A model generated the notes under the pieces. It saw only the letters and a program-made list of their open reading frames with translations. It had not been told where the DNA came from and did not search any database. A program made the translations under genes and the position numbers. Positions 1-7,145 of a stretch of DNA of 15,540 bases are shown one piece after another (position 1 is the stretch's first letter; each line of letters starts with the position of its first letter). Origin of the DNA: Hymenopellis radicata (taxonomy: Eukaryota; Basidiomycota; Agaricomycetes; Agaricales; Physalacriaceae); contig JADNRX010001048.1 in the NCBI GenBank assembly GCA_015501595.1, positions 1 to 15,540 on the forward strand. Direction: 5' to 3'.

Positions 1-346
1 CACGTACCAACCACAGGGGCAAGAAGATGTGTTCCTTCACAGGATGTTCCACGGCATGGCAATCTTGTTCAAGTGCAAGACGGAGGTGGTCATCTAATGC
101 GCAACATGTGCAGCTAGATGGTAAGATGATGTCTTCGACAGTCGACAGTATGTCATTTTGCAGAATCTGCCCGTTGGTACTGAACCAGTGCATCCATTGT
201 AGTGAGATTTTACGACTTCCAGGTTGTCGAGGAATGGGAAGGGTCATCAACGTCTCAACAGTGGTATGGGGAGGTGGTTTGAGAGCAGTGAGTAGATACT
301 CGGAAGGCTGAAGATTATCGAGTTCTTGGTCGATATTGCGAGTCAT
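1..346 (-). CDS. First exon of an unidentified cellular gene (partial)
   Basis: The minus strand is open from an ATG at 346-344 to the window edge. The frame begins M-T-R-N-I-D-Q-E-L and reads as normal protein with mixed residues, no low complexity, a W-M-H-W segment and a C-T-C-C cluster followed by L-D-D-H-L-R-L-A-L-E. Reading 5' to 3', the sequence at bases 7-1 is GTACGTG, a consensus-like fungal splice donor. It falls exactly in phase after 113 codons (346 to 8), so the first exon probably ends at 8 and the intron continues off the window. I do not recognise the family, and no signal peptide or membrane segment is visible. It is the only likely host gene here; everything to its right is repeat-derived. 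The alternative is a plus-strand frame at 27-311, which has a much less protein-like composition. Confidence 0.6.
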   Translation of the reverse strand, partial: MTRNIDQELDNLQPSEYLLTALKPPPHTTVETLMTLPIPRQPGSRKISLQWMHWFSTNGQILQNDILSTVEDIILPSSCTCCALDDHLRLALEQDCHAVEHPVKEHIFLPLWLVR

Positions 347-689
347 GTTGATTGGGAGTTTCTGAGAGTGTTTTGGGATGTCTAGACAGTATTAAAAAAT
401 GGATCCTCATGTTTAATGCATGATAAATACACGTTGTTTCACAGACCTGACCCTCTTTGTCATTGAGACAATGAATAACATCTAAAATAATCTGCCCTGC
501 CTACTAATCATCATCCAAAGAGCAAAGGTTGTTCCAATTCATCGCGCCACGAGTTCATTCCATTTTGTACCAGGGCCGAAGGCGCGCGTTCGACGATGAG
601 CCCGATTTTACAGACTGATGATGTAGTTTGTAAATTTCAAGCCAGTGGTGGCACAGCCACAAGAATGGTGCGATGCTGAGTGATAGGAA
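347..689. other. Intergenic spacer upstream of the minus-strand gene
   Basis: This stretch should contain the promoter of the gene starting at 346. An A-rich run at 391-399 (TTTTTTAAT on the minus strand) lies about 45-55 bases upstream of the ATG, but I cannot call a TATA box or start site. There is no convincing ORF on either strand and no repeat recognised elsewhere in the window. Confidence 0.4.
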
Positions 690-843
690 AATTTGGCACT
701 TTAGGCATGAGACATCACCCAGGTCGACACAATTTGGGACTTTTCGGCATGATACATATGGCTCAAAAAGGACCCAAATTTAGCATTTTGGATCATACCT
801 AATTTTCAAAATCAGGCTAATTTAGGACTTTTAGATTGAACCT
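690..843 (+). repeat. Degenerate 41-46 bp tandem repeat, four units
   Basis: Units begin near 690, 731, 777 and 819. Each opens with a variant of AATTTGGGACTTTTnGGCATGATACAT; units 1 and 2 are closest and units 3 and 4 are shorter and more diverged. The array ends where the MITE-like arm begins (about 841). It may be a small minisatellite or part of an older repeat that the MITE entered. Confidence 0.55.
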
Positions 844-929
844 CAAACCCTATTTTCAGGGGGCCTGTGCGGAGTTGATTCACAACCGTAACATGTAACA
901 CTACGTTAGGGTTTGAAGGTCAGGTCATG

Positions 930-1096
930 CGTGACCGGTCAAGTAGCTTAACTTGACCGGACCTGACCGAAAATTTGACCGATAATGCTTGACCGGTCAC
1001 ACGACTTAACCGGTTACGGTTAATGGTCATGCTGCAAAATGAAAATTCACCTAACTGCATATGACCGGTTACAACCGGTCATGACCGATAATTTAC
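930..1096. repeat. Left subterminal GACCGGT-type motif array of hAT-like element 1
   Basis: At least nine copies of GACCGGT, AACCGGT or GACCGAT-type words lie in about 160 bases in both orientations. One 27-base stretch (1006-1032) recurs in direct orientation at 3074-3100 with a single mismatch. A role as transposase-binding sites is inferred from hAT elements in general. Confidence 0.6.
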
Positions 1097-1311
1097 ACTA
1101 AGAAGACCGCCGCGAACAGTATACAATTTTCGACAAGACAACACGCTGCACAAAGGTGCAGCAGTTATATCCTGTACGAAACGAGATACCGCAGGCAGCG
1201 GCGTAGTCGATGTGGAGATGTGGTCGTGGTCCTCGTGGTGGGTGTAGTCCTACTAATGAAGGTAAGTTAAGTTCATATTGAAATATGGTATAAAAAATTG
1301 CGCACCTCGAC

Positions 1312-1342
1312 GACGCCGGCTGTCAGCAGACAGCACGGCATC
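1312..1342. repeat. Hairpin module 1
   Basis: An inner stem GCTGTC/GACAGC closes an AGCA loop, with an outer stem GACGCCG/CGGCATC containing one G-T pair. It is the first of four related hairpins within the element. Confidence 0.55.
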
Positions 1343-1652
1343 GAGCCACCTAATCCTCCAATGCGTGGGGGTCGCAACCCTCGTGTCCGGGTACGAGCAG
1401 CCTCGGTTAAGGGCTTGCGCGTCCTGCGGGGCTGTATCCGTCATCCTGTATTGTCGTGGTTGTCGTGTCATTGTTGTCGGGAGGTAGACCGTCGTCGTCA
1501 TTGTATCGGGGTCGTGGTTGTGGGTCCACTGTCGTGGGCTTGTCGTGGCCGTGATGGAGGTGGCCTCGCTGTCGTCGTCGCCGTTGCCGTTGTTGCAGGA
1601 AAGTTGTAAGAACAAGTTATTGATGAAATAGCAAAAAGATGCGTACCCTGAC

Positions 1653-1683
1653 AACGCCGCCTGTCAGCAGGCAGCGCGGCGTT
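1653..1683. repeat. Hairpin module 2
   Basis: The outer stem AACGCCGC/GCGGCGTT pairs perfectly. Relative to module 3, two base pairs are changed on both sides (A-T for G-C, C-G for T-A). Confidence 0.55.
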
Positions 1684-2000
1684 AAGTTCCCAGGCCCTCT
1701 AGCGCTCTAGCCCGCGGGGTCACCATTATCGTCGTCGTTGCCTGACAGGAAAATGTTGGTGATGATAGGGTCCTCGTTCTGACAGGGTGATCTTGGCTGG
1801 CGTGGGTCGGGGTAGCGTTGTTGTCGTATCCGGGCTGGCAATCATCGGCAGTCGCTGTGGTGGTGGCGGCTAGGCATTGACGTCGTCATGGTGATATCTT
1901 CGTCGTTGTTGTGCCCGTCGTCGTTGTGGTTGTGGGAGCGTGGTCCTGGGATTGAAGATAGGTCAGTGCTGATATAGAGTAAAAGAACACGCACCTTGGC

Positions 2001-2031
2001 GACGCTGCCTGTCAGCAGACAGCGCAGCGTC
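2001..2031. repeat. Hairpin module 3
   Basis: The outer stem GACGCTGC/GCAGCGTC and inner stem CTGTC/GACAG enclose an AGCA loop with one bulged C, giving 13 paired positions. A fourth, degenerate module lies at 2171-2200. Confidence 0.6.
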
Positions 2032-2879
2032 ATATCGTGGGGTGCCGCCGTCATTGTGGGGTGCCATCGTTGTCATGGTGGTGGTGCTGCCGTCGTGGTG
2101 ATGGTGGTGCTGTGGTCGGGGCAGATCAAGTCAGCTAGTGCCAATAATAGACAAAAAAGGACGCACCTTGAAGACACCGCCTTCCAGAAGACAGCGCTAC
2201 ATCCAGTTCCTAAGTTATGTAGGTAGTGGGGCATCCATTATCGTTGTGGAAGATCTGCAGCCTCGTTGGAGGGCTTACGCGTCCAGCGGGGCCGCCGGGG
2301 CTCTTGAAGCCCGCATATCCACGAAACAAGGGAGAGGAAGCGATGGATTGCGGAAGAAGGACACCTGGAAGACCCGCATCCAAGGTCGGGTCGTCGGAGT
2401 CCAGGTGTCGCGAGGTGGTGGTGGTCTGAGGAAGAGATCGACCACAAAAAAGCATCTCGATCACCACTCGGATGATCGGGCCGGAGACTTTTCGCGACCT
2501 CGGGATGGCTACGAAGCCACAACGAGTGCCGCGCCTACGTTCGGATATGCCGGGATGTATTCTTACAGGTGATTTCTGCAACTTTGAATTTTACCTATTT
2601 TTGGCCGATGGCAAGACGATACTCGCCAATACCATTGGACTTCCAATGTCTTCCATACATGAACTGAAGTATCTGACAACCTGCAACCAGATTGACGTGA
2701 TGTTTCATTATGAATGTATACATACACTTTATTCTTGAATTTTGGAAGTATCTATAAGGGCAAGTGGCCCAGCTGAGTGGAGAAAACATCAAAATCAAGA
2801 AAATCAGTAGTTACATGGCAATGTTCGGAAATGTGGCATGTTCGTACTGTGATAGAGCCCTAGGAGTGATCCCAGATGT

Positions 2880-2965
2880 GTCCCAATGGTGCAGTGGCTT
2901 GTATACATACTTGCTTGCGGCCTTCAGCGGTGAAGGCTCTTGGTTCAAGCCTTGCCACTCTCATT
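2880..2965 (+). other. Possible degenerate tRNA-like (SINE-type) pol III promoter segment
   Basis: TGGTGCAGTGGC at 2887-2898 resembles an A box. GGTTCAAGCCT at 2942-2952 matches the B-box consensus at all but one position. Between them lies a perfect 7-bp hairpin, GCCTTCA/TGAAGGC (2920-2937), where a class II tRNA has its long variable arm. The T stem and acceptor stem do not pair, so this is not a tRNA gene. A tRNA-derived SINE relic inside the hAT-like element is the best guess; chance similarity is possible. Confidence 0.3.
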
Positions 2966-2987
2966 TTGTAAGTTCCTATTGCGGTCA

Positions 2988-3175
2988 CAACCAATCATGA
3001 CCGGTCTTGACTCGGTTACAGTCTTAACCGGTCAAGACTGCTTGACCGGGCTTGACTTAACCGGTCAGTGTGCTTAACCGGTTACGGTCAATGGTCATGC
3101 CAAAATGTTGGATTTGCCTGACCGGTCCGGTCACTGGTCATATCAGATTAAGGTTGTTTAACCTGACTTAACCGG
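2988..3175. repeat. Right subterminal GACCGGT-type motif array of hAT-like element 1
   Basis: This array of about nine ACCGG-containing words mirrors the left subterminal zone. The longest shared segment (3074-3100 versus 1006-1032) is a direct, not inverted, repeat, so the two ends are not simple mirror images beyond the 19-bp terminal repeats. Confidence 0.6.
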
Positions 3176-3223
3176 ACTTTCGAACCCTACACCACGTGAA
3201 GATCCAGTCGCGATAGTACAGTA

Positions 3224-3293
3224 TCCGCTATGAACATCCTACTAAACAAGTTCACGAGGTCACAGGTTACACCCTGTGAACCTACAGTTGAAA
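3224..3293. other. 70 bp centre between the two inverted MITE-like arms
   Basis: This short stretch is bounded by TACAGTA on the left (3217-3223) and TACTACAGTA on the right (3294-3303). It contains an imperfect hairpin starting GTTCAC and ending GTGAAC. It may be the loop of one large foldback element or the junction of two head-to-head insertions. Confidence 0.4.
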
Positions 3294-3328
3294 TACTACA
3301 GTATCACGACCGGATCTCCTCTTCACGC

Positions 3329-4267
3329 TAGACCTGGGCACGAGTGCGCACTCGGGTGCACTCACACTCGTAGGGCGGGTCACTCGCGGCTTTAAGCCGG
3401 ACACCCGCACTCGAGTGACACCCGAGTGCCGCACTCGAGTGCTGCACCCATTCGCGGGTGTCTTACCACCCGCGAGTGTTCACCACCCATGTATGGTGAT
3501 GGGTGTACATAGGTACACCCGACTTCTTCTACCTCGACTGAAGACCAATTCATGCCACGTCCGCATCCCCCAGCAATTGCGAGGGGAGCAGTGGCGGTGC
3601 ATGATGTGGATGGTCGGGCAGAGGTAGAGAAGACAGATGGATGAATGGATGGTGGAGCATTGGGTATCTGGTGCCTCATTGGAGGGCTTACCCGTGAAGA
3701 AATAAAAGAGAGACTATAAATCATGGTAAGTACGCAAGCTAGCAAAAAAAAAAACATACCAATTCACCACGTCGCCAGCAGACGACGTGGCGCCCCTTAT
3801 CCGCCGCCCTGCTCTTCAAGCACGCTGATCAGCGTGGCGGGCGGCGTCTCCTCCTTGTAGTACGCAGATGCCGACTATCTTCATCGCCGACTCAAAGTTG
3901 AGCGACGGGACGTCCGAGGTGGTGGTAGTGGGTGAGAGAGAAAAGAAGTGGCCAATCGCATGCTTATGCGTCGCTTCGGCACTCGGCCCGAGTCGCCGGA
4001 TCTGGAAAGACTAGTCGTTTATGGGGTACAAGGCCCCGTTTAAGTTGAAAAAATTTCTAAAATTAAGTTTAGATATGTGTCTCGATTATCGAGTGTTTAC
4101 ACGGGTGTTTAGGCACGGGTACTCATGGCCCAAAGTCAGACACCCGCACTCAGGTGGACACCCGTGCGAACACCCTACCCGACACTGCCAAACACTCGAC
4201 ACCCGGGTGTGAGTGCCGAGTGCACCCAGGTGCACACTTAAACACTAGACACTCGTGCCCAGGTCTA
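3329..4267. mobile_element. hAT-like non-autonomous DNA transposon 2 (939 bp)
   Basis: Perfect 18-bp terminal inverted repeats TAGACCTGGGCACGAGTG (3329-3346 and the complement at 4250-4267) are flanked by a perfect 8-bp target duplication CTTCACGC (3321-3328 and 4268-4275). Subterminal zones are packed with CACTCG/CGAGTG and ACCCG motifs: about 150 bases on the left with runs such as CACTCGAGTG, and about 180 on the right. No transposase frame is present. The perfect repeats indicate a young insertion. The interior carries an intron-like segment and a hairpin on the minus strand. Confidence 0.85.
3714..3930 (-). pseudogene. Possible captured exon-intron fragment in hAT-like element 2
   Basis: On the minus strand a short open stretch downstream of about 3930 contains M-K-I-V-G-I-C-V-L-Q-G-G-D and then meets a stop. 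Further on lies an exon-like end carrying a perfect hairpin (3767-3790, CCACGTCG/CGACGTGG). A 46-nt intron-like segment (3759 to 3714) follows, with donor GTATG, a poly-T tract and acceptor TAG. The arrangement parallels the repeated units in element 1. No family is recognised. Confidence 0.25.
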
Positions 4268-4451
4268 CTTCACGCAGTGTTACACGTTACGGTTGTGAAT
4301 CAACTTCGCACTAGTTCATTCAGGGTCTGAAGTCTACTGTACTATTACGACCGGATGCACACGACTTGTGACGTGTGACACTATGAACATATTTGGTGCT
4401 ATGTTCACAGCTGGCAAAGTGCTGTAACACAACTAGATATATGTTCAGCTA

Positions 4452-4708
4452 TACTGTACGGTTTCGACCGCATGTTCGCATAATGCGTCACGCGGGCATG
4501 CGAACTGAACTTAGACCAAAAGATAACGCATCACGGACCTGTTTTTAAGGGTGCCTAAGGCCCAAAAAGGAAATTTTCGCTCCTGCCTATGGCGAGAGCA
4601 TCCAAATATAGTAATTCTGGGCCTTGTGCCTGGAAACGAACTTATTTCCTGTAAGTTCGCGGCATAACATGTTACATGCCGCGAACTTACAGTCGAAACG
4701 GTACAGTA
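4452..4708. mobile_element. Nested TACTGTA-family MITE (257 bp)
   Basis: The terminal repeats TACTGTACGGTTTCGAC (4452-4468) and the complement of 4692-4708 match at all but about two positions. A TA dinucleotide flanks CTGTA at each end, compatible with a TA target duplication. The right half contains a perfect 17-bp stem. Confidence 0.6.
4649..4692. repeat. Perfect 17-bp stem hairpin
   Basis: Bases 4649-4665 pair without mismatch to 4676-4692 around a 10-base loop (AACATGTTAC). It lies next to the right terminal repeat of the nested MITE and looks like a recent arm duplication. Confidence 0.85.
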
Positions 4709-4959
4709 GGGTGATTTTTTCTCAAAATAGCAGTTAAATGCATCCGATTTTGGTTCAAATTATTATTTTTAGGGTAAATATAACAGAAGCAGGTAGAAAA
4801 TCAGAAAAAAACAGCTCTGGGTTGAAAATGTTAGAAAATGCTGATTTTGTAACCATTTTAGGATATATTCATAGTGCTCTGTGATATGTGATGAATGCCA
4901 ATTAGGTTCACATCATACAGGCTTGTGACGTGTGATGTGAACGAGTGGTCGTAATAGTA

Positions 4960-5204
4960 GGACCCGTGTTGATACCGCAAGGAGGTTAGATCAGAAATTC
5001 ACCATTTTGGGATAAATTGTCCGCATTTTCTCTCGGCGTCTCCGAGCCCGGTTTGTCTGCATTTTCCATTTAACCTCGCATTTTTGGCCTGCCAATTGCC
5101 TTTTTTGGCGCTCCCACCGTGGCGGGACCAAAAATTTCGGGCACGCTGATACGCACAGTACAGTTTGGAAGCAGAAAGGCTACATTTTGCGAATTCTGTA
5201 CGAC
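4960..5204. other. Spacer with a primer-binding-site-like relic
   Basis: A T/C-rich stretch ends in TTTTGGCGCTCCCACCGTGG (5104-5123). This resembles TTTTGGAGCCCACCGCGAGG just upstream of gag (7106-7125). It could be the LTR/primer-binding junction of a second, otherwise lost LTR element. No convincing gene is present. Confidence 0.25.
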
Positions 5205-5787
5205 CTCTAGACCTCTAGACATGTCTAAACAAGACACCAAGTACTTAGAAGTCTACGCTAAAGACTTACAGGAGACTCTCTTAGGACGCGAAGAGACTCC
5301 TAGGTGGCCAATACGCGCCTACGGACCGAACTACCGAAAACCCAGCATTTCCCGTAACGTTCTACAGAAACCTTAAAATGTACCTGAATATCAAATACTC
5401 AATGCGCCTGGATATATTGCTACAACCCGATGAGCCTCGAGTTCAACTCGATTACGCTTCATAAAGATAAGTACTTAAACAAGGTGTTTAGACAAAACCT
5501 CAAAGACAAGTCCAGAAGTCAGAAGTTGTTCAGAATGTGTGCCAAGTGTACCCATAGACCCTCACGTACCACGTACCGGGATCTCTATGGACCCGACTCG
5601 TCCCTGAGTATGAGTCAGGAAACTTCACCGGAATCAAGCCGGCTTGCATTTAATTCCGAGTGGCGCAGTACGCCACATGGACCCGGCATTAAATAAGACT
5701 CAGAACCATGCAGAGTCATGCAGAGCAATCAGGAACGGGAACAATTCAAGTCCTTCACTCTTGACTAGACCAACCAGTAAAACACCA

Positions 5788-6002
5788 TACTGTAGACTTC
5801 ATTCAATCGTTGGCATGTGACCTGTGACGGTCCGACGAATTATGGTGTCGAATTACCATATATGGTAATTGCCGCGCGGCGGAGCTGCGGGGGGCTGGCG
5901 GGGCCACGGGACTTTTCTCAATTTTCGCGTGACTCTTGTGACTTTCGTCGATTTCGATCCTCTGTGACCTGTGACCGACGAATTGAATTAAAGTGTACAG
6001 TA
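5788..6002. mobile_element. TACTGTA-family MITE inside the retrotransposon leader (215 bp)
   Basis: The left end TACTGTAGACTTCATTCAAT and the complement of the right end (TACTGTACACTTTAATTCAA) align with two substitutions and small indels over about 23 bases. The outermost TA on each side fits a TA duplication. TGTGACCTGTGAC occurs exactly twice in direct orientation (5816-5828, 5963-5975). The centre has a perfect 20-bp palindrome, AATTACCATATATGGTAATT (5851-5870), followed by the palindrome GCCGCGCGGC. Confidence 0.65.
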
Positions 6003-6323
6003 GTGGCGTAGTTCCCAGAGACACCCTTGACAAGTTGGGTATCCTTTGAAAGCTACGAATCAGACCTTTCACCAGAACCTAAGTACAAGGGTACTTAGTT
6101 AGTACCTAGAACAGTAACAGCACTACGACGAGTCGGACCAGCTGGATTCTACAAGGAACATCCTACCAGTTGAGCCCGGCAAGCACAAGGTGTTATATCA
6201 AATATCACCCAAAGCACGCAATCCGCAGGCGAAATGAGTCATCCGGGATACAGTGCACCCGATAACATAGTTCCCATAGGCCCGAAGAGTAAGTAGTTTA
6301 TACCCGTATAGTCCCGGTTGTAG

Positions 6324-6333
6324 TATATAAAGG
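6324..6333 (+). promoter_or_regulatory. TATA box of the retrotransposon
   Basis: TATATAAAGG is a strong TATA match. A transcript would start roughly at 6350-6365. The abrupt loss of ATG triplets beyond 6463 agrees with transcription beginning in this area. Confidence 0.6.
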
Positions 6334-6462
6334 CCTGTACAATGTCGTAGTCAGTAGTTAATTTGCACCCACGTATACAGCATAAGTGAAATACCAGTGT
6401 ATCTTTGACTCGGAAACCATTGCTTCCACCCGGTTTAAGTTTATCAACCGATCAGAACCCCC

Positions 6463-6474
6463 ATGAACCAGTAA
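6463..6474 (+). other. Minimal upstream ORF in the leader
   Basis: The only ATG between the expected transcript start and the gag ATG opens a three-codon frame (ATG AAC CAG TAA). Confidence 0.4.
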
Positions 6475-7107
6475 TAGTTTTACTTGGTGATCTTTGAGTT
6501 AGTACTCGGGAACTTTGCGAATAGCACTTGTGAAAGTCCCTCTGTCCCGAGACGGAGTTTAAACGACAGAAACAAGAGCTGTGGACAAGGTAACTTAAGA
6601 ACCCTTGAAGTCACCGCGCTTGCAACTGCTTCGGATTCATATAAGAAGACAGGCACCTGTGGTTAGTTTAGACCAACTTAGTGTACCCAAGCCCCGCGGA
6701 TCTTTACGTACCCAAAGGCGATCTTGGTCCCTATACTCTGTTGAGTTAAAAGAGTGAATACACGAGATTAGTCAACCGGTTAGTCCTCGAGACTCAGTGT
6801 ACTTGAGTGTCACCTCATTCGGCTAAGATCACGGGAACTTCCACTTCCCCGGAATCCCATAAGTTAAGAACCCCTAGCTCCCTCGAACTTGCACTTGTGT
6901 TAGTACAGGAAGTACATCACACCCCTCCGTTTGGAACCTCCTTGAGTCACCAGATCTTGACTAAGGTTGTAATTCGTTACGAGTGATAAGGTCGGATCCT
7001 TGTACTTGTTCATTAGGGACTTCAGAAGTCCCGAGTGTTTGTTTTGTTTTGTGTTTGTGTGTTGGTTGTGTGTATTTCTGTGGTGTATTTCTGCACTGCA
7101 CATCATA

Positions 7108-7126
7108 TTTTGGAGCCCACCGCGAG
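7108..7126 (+). other. Candidate primer-binding site
   Basis: TTGGAGCCCACCGCGAGGG follows a U5-like T/G-rich stretch and precedes the gag frame by about 20 bases. It contains AGCCC and shortly after GGGCT, so it could also fold on itself. I cannot name the priming tRNA. The position is the main support. Confidence 0.35.
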
Positions 7127-7145
7127 GGGGCTTATCTGTTTTTAA

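Larger units (their letters stand above)
1253..2581 (-). pseudogene. Degenerate, internally repeated intron-bearing segment inside hAT-like element 1
   Basis: On the minus strand there are fungal-type introns at 2166-2110 (57 nt), 1994-1946 (49 nt) and 1305-1253 (53 nt), and a weaker one starting at 1646. Donors are GTGCGT, GTGCGT, GTGCGC and GTACGC. The first three have CTGAC- or CTTAAC-like branch sites and end in CAG, CAG and TAG. Each donor follows a similar exon end that carries a GTCTGCTGACAG-type hairpin. The donors are spaced about 172, 348 and 348 bases apart, which suggests duplicated exon-intron units. The translated exons are low-complexity (His/Thr/Asp-rich), and I cannot join them into a recognisable protein. 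It is probably a captured and amplified host-gene fragment, or a repeat that only mimics one. Confidence 0.35.
907..3189. mobile_element. hAT-like non-autonomous DNA transposon 1 (2283 bp)
   Basis: The ends are imperfect terminal inverted repeats: TAGGGTTTGAAGGTCAGGT at 907-925 matches the reverse complement of 3171-3189 at 16 of 19 positions. They are flanked by the 8-bp duplication CACTACGT (899-906) / CACCACGT (3190-3197), 7 of 8. The 8-bp duplication and the TAGGG start are typical of the hAT superfamily. Both subterminal zones are crowded with GACCGGT / AACCGGT motifs, as expected of hAT transposase-binding arrays. No transposase frame is visible, so it must be mobilised in trans. The interior holds GC-rich, repeated, intron-bearing segments on the minus strand. 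The mismatches suggest an older insertion than element 2. Confidence 0.72.
841..3223 (-). mobile_element. MITE-like arm 1 (inverted), split by hAT-like element 1
   Basis: Read on the minus strand, this copy starts with TACTGTACTAT (3223 leftwards) and is interrupted at 3197/907 by a hAT-like insertion. It then continues through 906-867 into about 841. Its segment 867-902 is the reverse complement of 4276-4311 with 34 of 36 matches. The inner part (3198-3223) mirrors 3294-3328, and the outer tail (around 841-850) weakly mirrors 4321-4332. Arm 2 and the copy at 15408 therefore belong to the same family. The outer boundary is approximate. Confidence 0.6.
3294..4332 (+). mobile_element. MITE-like arm 2, split by hAT-like element 2
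   Basis: The copy starts TACTACAGTATCACGACCGG, is interrupted after 3328 by the 939-bp hAT-like element, and resumes at 4276. Its right part contains GTTACACGTTACGG and ends near TTCATTCAGGGTC (4315-4327). The same order of segments is seen in the diverged copy at 15408-15489, which has no hAT-like insertion, so the uninterrupted family length to this point is about 82-88 bp. It is the mirror image of arm 1. Confidence 0.6.
4335..4959. mobile_element. TACTGTA-family MITE with a nested relative
   Basis: The left end TACTGTACTATTACGACC (4335-4352) is mirrored by GGTCGTAATAGTA at 4947-4959, where five bases of the terminal repeat are missing. CTTGTGACGTGTGA occurs near both ends in direct orientation (4365-4378 and 4922-4935). 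Near the right end GTTCACATCA/TGATGTGAAC (4906-4915, 4933-4942) forms a perfect 10-bp stem. Without the nested element (4452-4708) it is about 370 bp. Confidence 0.55.
5205..7107 (+). promoter_or_regulatory. Probable 5' LTR / promoter-leader region of the retrotransposon
   Basis: This non-coding 1.9 kb precedes gag. It contains a TATA box (6324), a long T/G-rich stretch resembling U5 (7036-7085), and CACATCA just before a primer-binding-like site. Without the 3' LTR for comparison, neither the LTR start nor its exact end can be fixed. ATG triplets are frequent before 6463 and absent afterwards. A MITE occupies 5788-6002. Confidence 0.4.

Noticed and set aside
27..311. Plus-strand ORF of 94 codons
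   Set aside because: It lies antisense to a much more protein-like minus-strand exon and has an odd Cys/Trp/Arg-rich composition.
1278..1609. Plus-strand Arg/Val-rich ORFs in the GC-rich interior of hAT-like element 1
   Set aside because: They reflect GTCGTC-type simple repeats; both strands and several frames are open, so there is no coding evidence.
2138..2738. Overlapping plus and minus ORFs of 67-144 codons
   Set aside because: Several frames are open at once with no recognisable motif. They were treated as part of the degenerate interior of the transposon.
2880..2965. Functional tRNA gene
   Set aside because: Neither the acceptor nor the T stem pairs. Only box-like words and one hairpin remain.
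930..3180. CRISPR-like array from recurring GACCGGT words
   Set aside because: The words are short, occur in both orientations at irregular spacing and lie within transposon ends.
3392..3757. Minus-strand 121-codon ORF in hAT-like element 2
   Set aside because: It runs through the subterminal repeat array and an intron-like segment; the composition follows the repeats.
5119..5696. Two plus-strand ORFs of 85 and 88 codons upstream of the retrotransposon
   Set aside because: No conserved motif, and they lie in the probable LTR/promoter region.
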